A stretch of DNA of 64,000 nt, taken from Brooklawnia sp032229645. GTDB lineage: Bacteria; Actinomycetota; Actinomycetes; Propionibacteriales; Propionibacteriaceae. The notes beneath the pieces were generated by a model. That model worked only from the letters and a program-made list of their open reading frames with translations, was not told where the DNA came from and ran no database searches. Positions 1 through 9,169 of the stretch are shown one piece after another. Each line of letters starts with the position of its first letter. The first letter of the stretch is position 1. Location: NCBI GenBank assembly GCA_963722295.1, contig CAVRLB010000010.1:124001-188000 (forward strand), given 5' to 3'. The position numbers were made by a program, and so were the translations under genes.

Positions 1-395
1 ACTCGGCCGATAGACTGGAACTGCGCGCACGCGCACGTTCATAGGTGAGTGTGTTTGGGCGACCTCGGCTACGCCAGATCAAGGTAGTGGCGTCGCACCA
101 GGTAGTTGGCCATGCCTCGAAGGCAAACACGCTAAATCCGAACTTTCGATAATCCGCGTTTCATTTTCTGGGCATGCCCATATGCATCGCACGGTGGTTT
201 CGGCGATGTGCTCGGCGGCTTCCACGCCGGAGACCTCGGATTCAGGCCGAGAATCGCATCCGAGACGCTCCCGTGACAAATGCCCCAATCACCCTTGCCG
301 CTCCCCCTTAGGGGGTCAGGTGACCAGCTGTGCGCGTGAGGCACAATTGTCCTGAACGCTCTCCCGTATCAACGCCGATGTGAAGGACGCACCTC
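1..395. other. Intergenic left edge, no gene supported
   Basis: No coding region with convincing composition was found. The + frame that enters at base 3 and stops at 44 could be the last residues of a gene lying to the left, but it is too short to judge. A compact hairpin CCCCC-TTA-GGGGG lies at 303-315 and could end a transcript arriving from the left. Apart from the ribosome-binding site of the next gene (GAAGGA, 382-387) I see nothing else. Confidence 0.5.
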
Positions 396-1199
396 ATGAC
401 CAAGAGACTTTGGCCCACCACTGTTGTGATGCTCACACTGTTGTTCACCGGCTGTGCCGTCACCGACACTCCATTTGACCGCACGCCGGGCACCGGATCG
501 AGCGGCGGGTCGGGCCTGATCGGCCCCACCTGGCTACTGGAAGAGCTGAACGGCCAGCCGGTGGTCGAGGGCACCTTTGCGTCGCTGACCTTCAACGATC
601 AAGGCGGGCTGGGCGGGGTCGGCGGCTGCAACGTCTACGGCGGCGACTTCACAGCTGACGGCAGCCAGATAGACGTGGACGACTCCATCGTCTCGACGAT
701 GATGGCCTGCGATGAGCCCATCATGACCCAGGAGTTCGCCTTCTTCGAGGCTCTCAAGTCGGCGTCCGCCTTCACCATCGAGAACACCACGCTGACCTTG
801 TCCGACCAAGACGGCAGCATCGTGGCCACCTTCACCGCACAATCCCAAGATCTCGCCGGCACCAGCTGGCTGGTCACCGCGTTCAACAATGGCGATGAGG
901 CGGTCGTCAGTGTCCTGGACGGCACCGCGCCGGCTATCGATTTCGGCGCCGATGGGCAGGTCTCCGGAACCGCCGGATGCAACCGGGTGGTAGGCGGCTT
1001 CACGACAGCAGCTGGCACGATCAAGTTCTCTCCTCTGGCAACCACCCAGATGTTCTGCGCCGAGCCGGAGGGAACCATGAATCAGGAAACCCGGTTGCTG
1101 GCCGCACTCGAGACTGCCGCCACCTACCACATTGAGGGCCCGCGCCTGGAGTTCCGCACCGCGGACGACGCCATAGCCGTGCAGTTCACCCGGGTCTGA
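396..1199 (+). CDS. META-domain lipoprotein (HslJ-like, two META domains)
   Basis: A 267-residue predicted exported lipoprotein. Residues 1-20 form a short basic then hydrophobic signal peptide ending FTGC, with Cys20 as the probable lipidated residue. Two copies of the META/HslJ fold follow, near residues 43-148 and 153-265. Each opens with a G-T/P-x-W-L motif and carries the conserved GCN segment (GGCNVYGG and AGCNRVVGG). GAAGGA sits 8 bases before the ATG. META-domain proteins are envelope proteins linked to stress or heat-shock phenotypes (HslJ in E. coli), but their biochemical role is not settled. The gene converges with the P-type-ATPase-like gene to its right, 10 bases between stops, so an operon with it is excluded. 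Confidence 0.85.
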   Translation: MTKRLWPTTVVMLTLLFTGCAVTDTPFDRTPGTGSSGGSGLIGPTWLLEELNGQPVVEGTFASLTFNDQGGLGGVGGCNVYGGDFTADGSQIDVDDSIVSTMMACDEPIMTQEFAFFEALKSASAFTIENTTLTLSDQDGSIVATFTAQSQDLAGTSWLVTAFNNGDEAVVSVLDGTAPAIDFGADGQVSGTAGCNRVVGGFTTAAGTIKFSPLATTQMFCAEPEGTMNQETRLLAALETAATYHIEGPRLEFRTADDAIAVQFTRV

Positions 1200-1209
1200 C
1201 GCCCACCCG

Positions 1210-3360
1210 TCAGCCGGCCGCTCGTTCACCGGACGGCCTCAGCTGCACGCGCCGGCCTCCCAGGTGCCGCAACCGCTCGGTGAATCCGATGAGCCGCCAC
1301 AGCACCAGCACGCCCGCCGCCCAAACCAGCACGGCCAGGCCCACTATCAGGTAGTGAACAGGGTCGCTCAGCCAGTCAAGACCGAAGAACCATCTGGCCA
1401 GCGAAATCTGCGGCTGCACCGTGGCGATGGCCATCAGAACCGTCACCAGCGCCACCATCTTGGCCGAGTGCAGCGTCATGAGAGCCACGATCAGCCCGGC
1501 ATAGATGAGCAGATAGGCAACCGCCTGCTGGGCATAGACCATGCGGCCGGACGAGGAGAGAAAGTAGTGGTAGACCACCAAGCTCACCAGCGCCAGCCCC
1601 AGCCCCGCAGGCAACACGAACCGGGCTATCACTCTCCCGTATCCCTGGGTGGACACCGGTCCCGCCCCCGACCAGGCGGTCAACGCCAACGAAGGTATCG
1701 TCACCGCGATGATCCCGAGCGCAGTGTCGTGTGATGCCGCATGCGGGAACCCGCTGCTGAACAGCCGCACCATGATGATCAAGGTGGCCGTGGCGAGCAC
1801 GAGGGTCAGGTCCAGTTTGATCACATTGAGCAGCCCTTGGACGATCGTCTGCCCGCGTCTCAGCATGGCCAGCAGAGCTCGCGGTGAGTTCTCTCGCAGG
1901 TAGATGTCGGCCATCGCGAGCGCGGCCTGGGTGGCGCCGGGTTGAGCCACCGCGACATCGGCCTCGGCCATGGCGGCCAAATCGGCGACACCATCGCCGA
2001 CCACGGTCACATGATCTCCGCCCACCCGCAGTTCCCGCACCATCTCTGCTACTTCGGCCGGGCTCAGCCCACCGAAAAGTGCGTTCTCTCGGGCAATCCG
2101 ACCCCAGCCGGAGCGTGCCTGCCGCCTCAGGTCATCGCGTGAGATCATGCCCCTGGAGCGTACATATTCGGCATCTCTTGAAGTAATTCCGCGCTCGACG
2201 AGCCGGTCGAGATAGTCGGGGGCGGCATCCGCGACGAACACCTTCACCTGCACCCCGGCGTCTGTGAATTCTCCGATCTCACTCAATGCGGTAAAAATGC
2301 TCTCCTCGGTGAAGCAGATCACGGTGGTCTCGGCCAGCGCTTCGATCGAGCGGGCTCGGGTGACGACACCGCCGTGCTGTGCGAGGTCGGCGGCACCCGC
2401 GATGTAGCTGATGATGATCATCAGGTAGAGACCGCTGGGCACCAGATCGAAGACCACCGGGGCCGCGTCGACGAATGCCTCCAGCGGTGCCCCGATGTCG
2501 AGGCGGCTCAGTTCTGCCAGATACAGGCCCGCATAGACGATCACCACCACCAAGAGCGCCTGCAAGATCTTGGACATCACCTGTTCCAGCGGGCTCTGCT
2601 GTGACTCCCGCAGACCGCGCGCTGCCCGCTTGCTCATCCGGGTATCGGGGCCCAGTTTCTCGGCCAGATAGCTGCCGTCACCGGACACACAGAAACTCCC
2701 GGCCAGCACCCGGCGGCCCGGCCGCAACCGGCGAGGCCCCCGGATTCCGTCGGCGGGATAGCTATCGATCAGCGCTGCCGCGGGGCCATGGTAGACGCCG
2801 TCGGCCAGAATCTGGTCTCCCGGGCCGACCAGCAGAAGATCGCCGGGCACCACCTGCTCGGGCGGCACATCGCGCGTCTGGCCATCGCGCACCACGGTGA
2901 AGCGCAGCGCCGCCAGATCCAATACCTTCGCAAGCCGGCGTACCGCAAGCTTCTCCTGTAGCCAACGGATCGCGATGCTCACCCCGAGCATGACCAGCGT
3001 CAGTATCCCGGACAGCCATTCATGCAATAGCAGCAGCTGCACCAGCGCCAGGCCGATCAGGTTCACATGAAAGACGGTGAATACCGACTCACGGCGGATT
3101 CTCCCGGCCGAACGGACCAACGAGCGCTGCGACGCCTTGGCTTCGCCTCTGGCGTATGCCGCGTCGGCCTCGACCTGGCTGAGCCCCCTCGGCGGCTCTG
3201 GCGGCCGTCCGGGCCGCCTGCGGCTCCACCAATAGCCGACGGCCACTGCACCGGTTGTGACCGCCAGCAATGCCGACATCAACCCGGTACGCCGCAATCG
3301 CACCCTCGGCATCTCGGGTGCGTCCGGGAAGCCGGTCTGCATGTGGACATTGTGCCTCAT
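1210..3360 (-). CDS. Degenerate P-type-ATPase-like membrane protein (CtpE-related, catalytically dead by motif)
   Basis: 716 residues with the overall layout of a CtpE-like P-type ATPase. There are membrane segments near 25-45, 98-135, 262-282 and 303-325, a PSGL motif at 308-311 matching the family P-N/E-G-L, and several C-terminal helices. Every catalytic motif is altered. The phosphorylation motif DKTGT reads TEESI (351-355), so the aspartate is Thr (codon ACC, confirmed at 2308-2310). The A-domain TGES region reads PADG near 202-205, and GDGxND reads GDGVAD (455-460). Only about 100 residues separate the former DKTGT from the GDG motif, where over 250 are usual, so the ATP-binding N domain is essentially absent. 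The frame is otherwise intact with no stop or shift, which argues for retained function rather than simple decay. Role unknown. Confidence 0.8.
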   Translation of the reverse strand: MRHNVHMQTGFPDAPEMPRVRLRRTGLMSALLAVTTGAVAVGYWWSRRRPGRPPEPPRGLSQVEADAAYARGEAKASQRSLVRSAGRIRRESVFTVFHVNLIGLALVQLLLLHEWLSGILTLVMLGVSIAIRWLQEKLAVRRLAKVLDLAALRFTVVRDGQTRDVPPEQVVPGDLLLVGPGDQILADGVYHGPAAALIDSYPADGIRGPRRLRPGRRVLAGSFCVSGDGSYLAEKLGPDTRMSKRAARGLRESQQSPLEQVMSKILQALLVVVIVYAGLYLAELSRLDIGAPLEAFVDAAPVVFDLVPSGLYLMIIISYIAGAADLAQHGGVVTRARSIEALAETTVICFTEESIFTALSEIGEFTDAGVQVKVFVADAAPDYLDRLVERGITSRDAEYVRSRGMISRDDLRRQARSGWGRIARENALFGGLSPAEVAEMVRELRVGGDHVTVVGDGVADLAAMAEADVAVAQPGATQAALAMADIYLRENSPRALLAMLRRGQTIVQGLLNVIKLDLTLVLATATLIIMVRLFSSGFPHAASHDTALGIIAVTIPSLALTAWSGAGPVSTQGYGRVIARFVLPAGLGLALVSLVVYHYFLSSSGRMVYAQQAVAYLLIYAGLIVALMTLHSAKMVALVTVLMAIATVQPQISLARWFFGLDWLSDPVHYLIVGLAVLVWAAGVLVLWRLIGFTERLRHLGGRRVQLRPSGERAAG

Positions 3361-3617
3361 TCCGCCCCTCGGGGGACTACCCAGCGGTAGGGGATATCAC
3401 GCGGCTTCCAGGCGCGCGGGATCTTTCTCGTCCCACCGGCGGGGCCGTTCTGGCCTAGCGATTCATCAGGTGGGCGACAGATCATGCGCAGCCGTGGAAA
3501 CCCCACAAAGATCCACAGCCGACGTAGGGGTCCGTGAATAGTCGAATCCGCGCCGTGAGCAATACCCTTGAGGCAGCCGGTTGACGAGCAATCGGGCGAA
3601 GACGCAAAGGAGCGAAC

Positions 3618-5630
3618 TTGTCAACGCTCGATGAGCTATGGGCAGCCGCCTACGATCCCGCAGTACGGCGCACACTTGACTACCCCGGCGGCACGCTGGT
3701 CGACGGTTTCGACCGCTTCACCCGCGAATACCATGATCGACCGGCTCTCGACTTCTTCGGCGCCCACACCAGTTTCACCGAGCTGCGGCGTGCGGTCAGC
3801 AACGTCGCAGGGCAGCTATCCGAGTTGGGTGTTAGTCCGGGTGACCATGTGGCGCTACTGATGCCCACCTGCCCCCAGCACGCCATCGCCTTCTACGCCG
3901 TCCTGGCGTGCGGGGCCACCGTCGTGGAGCACAATCCGCTCTACACGACCCGCGAGCTGACCCCGCTGTTCGGCGATCATCACGCCAAGGTCGCGATCGT
4001 CTGGGATGCCTCCGCCCATGCGCTGCAGGAGCTACCCGACGAGGTGCGCCCTGGGACCATCATCTCGATCAACATGATCGCCGCGATGCCGCTGCTCAAA
4101 CGCCTGATGCTGCGACTGCCGATCGCCAAGGCCCGGCAGAGCCGCGACCAGCTCTCGCGTCCGGCCAAAGGCACCATCGTCTTCGAGAAGCTGCTCAAGC
4201 CCACGCGCCCGGTACCCAGCACGCTTCGTCCGAAGCCGGACGACATCGCACTGCTGCTCTATACGTCGGGAACCACCGGCACTCCCAAGGGCGTGCCGCT
4301 CACCCACACGAACCTGCTCGCGTCCACCACTCAGGCTCTCGAGTGGGTCACCCCGCGTAAACCCGGACGAGACGTTTTTCTCGCCTGTCTGCCGCTCTTC
4401 CATGTCTTCGGCTGCTCGCTATCGATGAACGCCGGGCTGACCGACGGCGCGATGCTGCACCTCATCCCCAAGCCGGAGACCGGGCTTATTCTGGACGCGA
4501 TCAAACGCCGCACGCCGACCGTGGCGATCGCAGTGCCGCCGCTGTTCGAACGCATCGTGGACGGCGCCGCCGAGCGTGGGGTATCGCTGCAGGGCATTCG
4601 CACCGGTATCTCGGGGGCGATGTCGTTGCGTGGCGAGTTGATCGACAAATGGGAAAAGGCGACCGGTGGCCTGCTGATCGAGGGATACGGGTTGAGCGAA
4701 TGCTCACCGATCCTGGCGGGTAACCCGGTCAATCTCGACCGCACTGCCGACTCGATCGGCGTCCCGTTTCCCGATACCCAGATTAAGCTCACCGACCCCG
4801 ACGATCCGTCCCGCGAGGTGCCGCTCGGGGAGCCGGGCGAGATCTTGGCCAAGGGCCCGCAAGTCTTTTCCGGCTACCGCAATCTGCCCGGTGGCGAACC
4901 CGACAGCTTCTACGACGGCTGGTTTCGCACCGGTGACGTAGCGGTCACGGACGAGCGCGGCTTCCTACACATCGTCGACCGGATAAAGGAGGTCGTCATC
5001 ACGGGCGGCTTCAACGTCTATCCGTCCGAAGTCGAGCAGGCGATGCGCGATCACGACGGCATCCGGGAGATCGCAGTCGTGGGCCTGGCCAACGAACTCG
5101 GCGTCGAAGAGGTCGTCGCCGCGGTCGTCACGACCGATGGCCTGCTACCCAATGTGGACGAGCTGCGGCATTCGGTGAAAGAGCGGCTGGCGGCCTACAA
5201 GGTGCCCCGCCGTTTCTTCGTGGTCAGTGAGCTGCCGCGCAACGAGATGGGCAAGGTGCTGCGCCGCGAGGTGCGGGGCCGACTGGAACGCCGCGACTTC
5301 GGCGACCAACTGGCCAAGTTGAGCCCCAAATGGCGGGACCGGCTCGACGAGATCGGCCCCGACGTGCACGAATGGCTCAGCCAGACCGGGGATGATCTGC
5401 ACGATCGGCTGGAGAACAGCGGCCAGCAGATGCGCGAGCGGCTGGAGAACCTCGACACCGGCGTGCGCTCATGGATGGACGATGAGAGCAGCGTGCTGCG
5501 TGAGCGGTTGGAAAAGCTGGACCTGCCCACCCGGCTAGCTATCTGGCGCGATCACGTGCTCGGCGCCCGCGATCCTGAGCAGGACGACGAGAAGGCGCCG
5601 CAATCGGATAGCGTTTCGGATAGCCGCTAA
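3618..5630 (+). CDS. Long-chain fatty-acid-CoA ligase (AMP-binding) with C-terminal amphipathic repeats
   Basis: 670 residues. The first 550 are an acyl-adenylate-forming enzyme that activates fatty acids with ATP and CoA. The AMP-binding P-loop LLYTSGTTGTPKG lies at about 213-225, followed by the GYGLSE motif, then GWFRTGDV and the hinge region DRIKEVVITGGFNVYPSEVE. The start is TTG at 3618 behind AAAGGAG (3606-3612). About 110 extra residues follow the catalytic domain. They form charged 11/22-residue amphipathic units, each with a Trp or Met flanked by Arg-Leu (WRDRL, HEWL, HDRL, RERL, RSWM, RERL), which recall apolipoprotein-type lipid-binding helices, and end in a polar tail. The substrate is inferred from the family only. 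Confidence 0.9.
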   Translation: MSTLDELWAAAYDPAVRRTLDYPGGTLVDGFDRFTREYHDRPALDFFGAHTSFTELRRAVSNVAGQLSELGVSPGDHVALLMPTCPQHAIAFYAVLACGATVVEHNPLYTTRELTPLFGDHHAKVAIVWDASAHALQELPDEVRPGTIISINMIAAMPLLKRLMLRLPIAKARQSRDQLSRPAKGTIVFEKLLKPTRPVPSTLRPKPDDIALLLYTSGTTGTPKGVPLTHTNLLASTTQALEWVTPRKPGRDVFLACLPLFHVFGCSLSMNAGLTDGAMLHLIPKPETGLILDAIKRRTPTVAIAVPPLFERIVDGAAERGVSLQGIRTGISGAMSLRGELIDKWEKATGGLLIEGYGLSECSPILAGNPVNLDRTADSIGVPFPDTQIKLTDPDDPSREVPLGEPGEILAKGPQVFSGYRNLPGGEPDSFYDGWFRTGDVAVTDERGFLHIVDRIKEVVITGGFNVYPSEVEQAMRDHDGIREIAVVGLANELGVEEVVAAVVTTDGLLPNVDELRHSVKERLAAYKVPRRFFVVSELPRNEMGKVLRREVRGRLERRDFGDQLAKLSPKWRDRLDEIGPDVHEWLSQTGDDLHDRLENSGQQMRERLENLDTGVRSWMDDESSVLRERLEKLDLPTRLAIWRDHVLGARDPEQDDEKAPQSDSVSDSR

Positions 5631-5690
5631 GGGCCCTAAGGGCAAGACGGGTCAGGAAACCAGCAGCATAGGAGATCGCGTCCCCAACGA

Positions 5691-6611
5691 TCAGCGGCGT
5701 GGACGCAGCCTCACCGGCGGCAGCGCAGGGGCCACCAGTTCCGGCTCGTCGTCGGTGCGCGGCGTCATGGTGAAGTTGCCCGGATTGTCACCGCCGTGCT
5801 CCGCCCCGATGCCCGCCTGCCAGTTGGCTCGCCACGCCTTGATCTCCTCGTGGCTACGACCGACGAAATTCCACCAGCCGACGATGTCCTCGCCGAACGG
5901 CTCCCCACCGATGACGACGGCGCGCACGATCTCGCCGGCGTTCGCGTGGGCCCGGAGCCGCAGCCGACGGCGTCCGGGCGCCGAATAGCCGAGGCTGCCG
6001 GCCGGCACCAGGGTGTCGTCCACCTGAACCGTGCCGGAATCGGCCAGCACGCCGAACTCCCAGCTCTCGGGCACGTCGACGACCAGTGGATCGTCGGTGG
6101 TGAAACGGATCTCTGCTGCGCATAGCGGCGAATGGACCTGGACGGGAGAGTCCGCGTCCCCGAACTCGCCGACGAAGACGGCGACCTCGTGGTCACCCAT
6201 CCGCACCGGCTCGCTGGCGAACTGCTCGAAACCGGGGTCCCGGAAGCGCACGTCCGCAGGTAGCGCCGCCCAGAGTTGCACGCCATGCAGCGGTCCGGGC
6301 GTGGCGTACTCGGTGTGTGTGACGCCCCAGCCGGCGGTCATGACGTTGACCTCGCCGGGATGCACGAGAGTGTCGGTGCCCAGAGAGTCGCGATGCCGGA
6401 CCTCGCCGTCGAAGAGCCAGGTCACGGTCTGCAGGCCAGTATGCGGATGCCCGGCGACACGCAGTTGCGGAGCGTCCGGACCGAAGTGGTCGAGCAGGCA
6501 CCAGGCGCCGATCATCACCCGGCCCCGTTGCGGCACCAACCGGTTGATCGTGAGTTGATCGGCGGTTCCCAACGAGGCCCGATACGGCTGCTTGACATCG
6601 ACGGCGTTCAC
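5691..6611 (-). CDS. Pirin family protein
   Basis: 306 residues forming a bicupin of the pirin family. The N-terminal cupin carries the expected iron ligands: His55 and His57 in GHPHTGLQT, and His99 and Glu101 in GWGVTHTEY. The C-terminal cupin (about 185-290) ends with the usual GGEPFGE/D and WWNFVGRS motif. Bacterial pirins are metal-binding cytoplasmic proteins. Some have quercetinase activity and some modulate central metabolism, and the sequence alone does not decide which applies here. The gene is separated from its neighbours by about 40-60 bases. Confidence 0.92.
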   Translation of the reverse strand: MNAVDVKQPYRASLGTADQLTINRLVPQRGRVMIGAWCLLDHFGPDAPQLRVAGHPHTGLQTVTWLFDGEVRHRDSLGTDTLVHPGEVNVMTAGWGVTHTEYATPGPLHGVQLWAALPADVRFRDPGFEQFASEPVRMGDHEVAVFVGEFGDADSPVQVHSPLCAAEIRFTTDDPLVVDVPESWEFGVLADSGTVQVDDTLVPAGSLGYSAPGRRRLRLRAHANAGEIVRAVVIGGEPFGEDIVGWWNFVGRSHEEIKAWRANWQAGIGAEHGGDNPGNFTMTPRTDDEPELVAPALPPVRLRPRR

Positions 6612-6653
6612 ACCTCAACTATGCCGCACGATCCGCTCCCGGCGGGTTCTGAG

Positions 6654-7268
6654 CTAGTCCGGGCGCTTGGACAGCACCGCCACCAGGAAACCGTTCGCGG
6701 GCGGACGCAGCGTCCAGGTCGAGTAGCGCTGGTCGAGCCGTAGTCCGACATGCGCGGCGTCGGCCTCGAACTCGTCGAAATCGTAGCGGCGGCCCGCTCC
6801 GAAGCCGACGACCAGGCGTCCGTCCGGCGCCAGGTGGTCCTGCATCCGGGCGAGCGCGGGGCGTCGCTCGGCGTCGGCGAAGAAAGTGACGACGTTGCCC
6901 GCCGAGACGATGAGGTCGAATTCCGCCTGGACGCCGGTATCGGTCACCACATTGAGATCCGCGAGGTTTTGCACCTCCCAGCTGGCTTGCGGCCAGTCCT
7001 GACGGGCGACCCGGATCAGCGTCTCGTCAAGGTCGACGCCTACCACCTCGTGGCCGCGCTCGGCGAGCCAGCCGCCGATGCGTCCGGTGCCGCAGCCTGC
7101 GTCCAGAATCCGGCTGCCGCGCTCGGCCATGGCATCGATCGTGCGCGCCTCACCGTAGACATCGCGGCCCTCGGCGACGAAGTTGCTCCACCTGCGTGCA
7201 TAGTTGCTGGCATGTTCGGGATTGGCGCGCACCGTGGCGAGCCAGACGTTCTCTGTGGGTCCGGGCAT
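6654..7268 (-). CDS. Class I SAM-dependent methyltransferase
   Basis: 204 residues with a Rossmann-like methyltransferase core. Motif I is ILDAGCGTGRIGGWLAERG (about 54-72), followed by the acidic end of beta-2 in VVGVDLDETLI and a motif IV-like DLIVSAGNVVTFF. The substrate cannot be told. Family members range from small-molecule to ubiquinone/menaquinone methyltransferases, and nothing nearby narrows the choice. It lies just upstream of the pirin gene on the same strand with a 42-base gap, so the two may share a transcript. Confidence 0.85.
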   Translation of the reverse strand: MPGPTENVWLATVRANPEHASNYARRWSNFVAEGRDVYGEARTIDAMAERGSRILDAGCGTGRIGGWLAERGHEVVGVDLDETLIRVARQDWPQASWEVQNLADLNVVTDTGVQAEFDLIVSAGNVVTFFADAERRPALARMQDHLAPDGRLVVGFGAGRRYDFDEFEADAAHVGLRLDQRYSTWTLRPPANGFLVAVLSKRPD

Positions 7269-7301
7269 GGCGTCCAGGATATGCGGGCGAAAAGAAATCG
7301 A

Positions 7302-8408
7302 TCAGCGATCGACGCGAGCCGAACCGCCTCCGGCCAGCTTCAGCACCTCTGCCTTGGTCGCCATCGAGGTATCGCCGGGAGTGGTCATCGCCAGTGCACC
7401 ATGAGCAGCACCATAGTTGACCGCAGTTTCCAGATCGGCGCCCGAGATCAGGCCGTACACCAGGCCAGACGCGAATGAGTCGCCGCCACCCACCCGGTCA
7501 AAGACCATCAGATCGTCGCGCTGAGTTGCCTTCACCAGGCCACCGGCACGAGACCAGGCGATAGCGCTCCAGTCGTTGATGGTGGCGGACTTCACGCCGC
7601 GCAGCGTGGTGCCGATCACCTTCAGGTTCGGGTACGCGTCGGCGACCCGCTCCACCATCTTCTTGAAGCTGTCCAACGGCAGCACGGTGAGGTTCTCGTC
7701 CACGCCCTCGATCTCGAAGCCGAGCGCGGCGGTGAAGTCCTCCTCGTTGCCGATCATCACGTCGACATAGGGCGCGACTGCGCGGTTGACCTCCTGCGCC
7801 TTCGCCTGTCCGCCGATCGACTTCCACAGGCTGGGACGATAGTTGAGGTCGTAACTGATCAGGGTGCCGGACTCTTTGGCGGCCTTGCAGACATCGATGA
7901 CGGCCTGCGCGCTGGTCTGGGACAGGGCCGCGTAGATACCGCCGGTGTGCAGCCAGCGCACGCCCTTGACGTTGAAGATGTCGTCCAGATCCCAGTCGGA
8001 CGCCTTGGCCTGGCTGATCGCCGTGTGCCCGCGGTCACTTGCCCCGACCGAGCCGCGGACGCCATAGCCGCGCTCGACGAAGTTCAGGCCGTTGCGGGCG
8101 GTGCGTCCCACACCATCGTTGGGCACCCAATGGATCAAGGAGGTGTCGACGCCGCCCTGCATCACGAAGTCTTCGACCAGGTGGCCGACCTCGTTGTCCA
8201 CCAATGAGGTCAGCGCGCCCGCGCGCAGCCCGAAGACCTTGCGAAGACCACGGACGACGTTGTATTCGCCGCCGCCTTCCCAGACCTTGAACTCGCGGGC
8301 AGTGCGGACGCGTCCGTCACCCGGATCGAGCCGCAGCATGATCTCACCCAGGCTCAGGGCATCCCACTGGCAGCCTTCGGCAGCCTTCAAACCCAGTTCC
8401 ACGCTCAC
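7302..8408 (-). CDS. kdgK: 2-dehydro-3-deoxygluconokinase (PfkB family)
   Basis: 368-residue PfkB-family sugar kinase that phosphorylates 2-keto-3-deoxygluconate to KDPG in the lower part of the uronate/Entner-Doudoroff route. The C-terminal PfkB signature is VGGGDSFASGLVYG, with the catalytic Asp at about 310, and the N-terminal substrate half includes the GGGEYNV region. The GTG start at 8406-8408 overlaps the TGA stop of the KDPG aldolase gene upstream (GTGA), so the two are translationally coupled. Pairing with the aldolase is what makes KDG the likely substrate rather than another sugar. Confidence 0.9.
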   Translation of the reverse strand: MSVELGLKAAEGCQWDALSLGEIMLRLDPGDGRVRTAREFKVWEGGGEYNVVRGLRKVFGLRAGALTSLVDNEVGHLVEDFVMQGGVDTSLIHWVPNDGVGRTARNGLNFVERGYGVRGSVGASDRGHTAISQAKASDWDLDDIFNVKGVRWLHTGGIYAALSQTSAQAVIDVCKAAKESGTLISYDLNYRPSLWKSIGGQAKAQEVNRAVAPYVDVMIGNEEDFTAALGFEIEGVDENLTVLPLDSFKKMVERVADAYPNLKVIGTTLRGVKSATINDWSAIAWSRAGGLVKATQRDDLMVFDRVGGGDSFASGLVYGLISGADLETAVNYGAAHGALAMTTPGDTSMATKAEVLKLAGGGSARVDR

Positions 8409-9049
8409 TGGTTGTCTCCGCTCAGCTTGGCGACCAGCTCCATGGCCTCACGTGTCAGCGATGTGATCTTGTCGAACTCAGCCGCGTCCACCGTCTTGGC
8501 CGGCACCATCCAGGAACCACCGACAGCCGGGATGCAGGACAAGCCGAGGAATTCGCCGAGATTGTTGACGTTCACGCCGCCGGTCGGGATGAACTTGATG
8601 TCGGCGAACGGCGCCGACAGGCCCTTGATGGCCGCCGCGCCGCCGTAGACATTGGCCGGGAAGAACTTGACGGTGCTCAGGCCCAGGTCATGGGCGCGCA
8701 TGATCTCGCTCGGGGTGACCGCGCCCGGCAGCACCGGCACACCCAGTTCCTGAGCGCGTTTCACGACGTCGACACTCAGGCCCGGGCTGACGATGAAGGA
8801 CGCGCCGGCGTCGACGGCCTGCTCGACCTGCGCGACCGAGCGGACGGTTCCGGCGCCGACCAGGATGTCATCGCGCTTGGCGAGCACTCTGATGGAATCT
8901 GGCGCCGCGGCCGTCCGGAAGGTCACTTCGGCGACCGGCAGGCCGCCGGCAACGAGCGCTTCGCCGAGCCCGGCGGCATTCGCTGCGTCGTTGAGCACCA
9001 CAACAGGAACGATGCGGTAGCGGGTGATGTCGTCAAGAGTGACGCTCAT
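8405..9049 (-). CDS. eda: KDPG/KHG aldolase
   Basis: 214 residues when started at ATG 9049, which has AGGAG ending 5-7 bases upstream. An upstream in-frame ATG at 9088 is less likely. This is a class I aldolase that splits 2-keto-3-deoxy-6-phosphogluconate into pyruvate and glyceraldehyde 3-phosphate, and may also act on 4-hydroxy-2-oxoglutarate. The Schiff-base lysine is Lys128 in VKFFPA, and the catalytic glutamate is Glu41 in EVTFRT. It is the first gene of a two-gene operon with kdgK and is divergent from the IclR regulator. No 6-phosphogluconate dehydratase is present here, so the feed is probably uronic acids or gluconate through KDG. Confidence 0.93.
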   Translation of the reverse strand: MSVTLDDITRYRIVPVVVLNDAANAAGLGEALVAGGLPVAEVTFRTAAAPDSIRVLAKRDDILVGAGTVRSVAQVEQAVDAGASFIVSPGLSVDVVKRAQELGVPVLPGAVTPSEIMRAHDLGLSTVKFFPANVYGGAAAIKGLSAPFADIKFIPTGGVNVNNLGEFLGLSCIPAVGGSWMVPAKTVDAAEFDKITSLTREAMELVAKLSGDNQ

Positions 9050-9090
9050 CTGCACTCTCCTCATAGAGACAAGGTGAACAGGACTCACTC

Positions 9091-9135
9091 GTTTCAGTCA
9101 GCGAAACCCGCGAGTCATTAACTGAAATATATGAT
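9091..9135. promoter_or_regulatory. Probable IclR operator and promoter region between eda and the regulator
   Basis: The 120-base gap between eda and the IclR gene carries two overlapping inverted repeats. One is GTTTC-N7-GAAAC at 9091-9107. The other is TTTCAGT (9092-9098) with ACTGAAA (9121-9127). IclR proteins bind short imperfect palindromes at divergent promoters, so control of both genes from here is the likely arrangement. A TATGAT hexamer at 9130-9135 would suit a -10 box reading toward the regulator. Confidence 0.5.
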
Positions 9136-9169
9136 AGCAGAACGCCCCGCCAAGTGGCAGACTTCGTGC

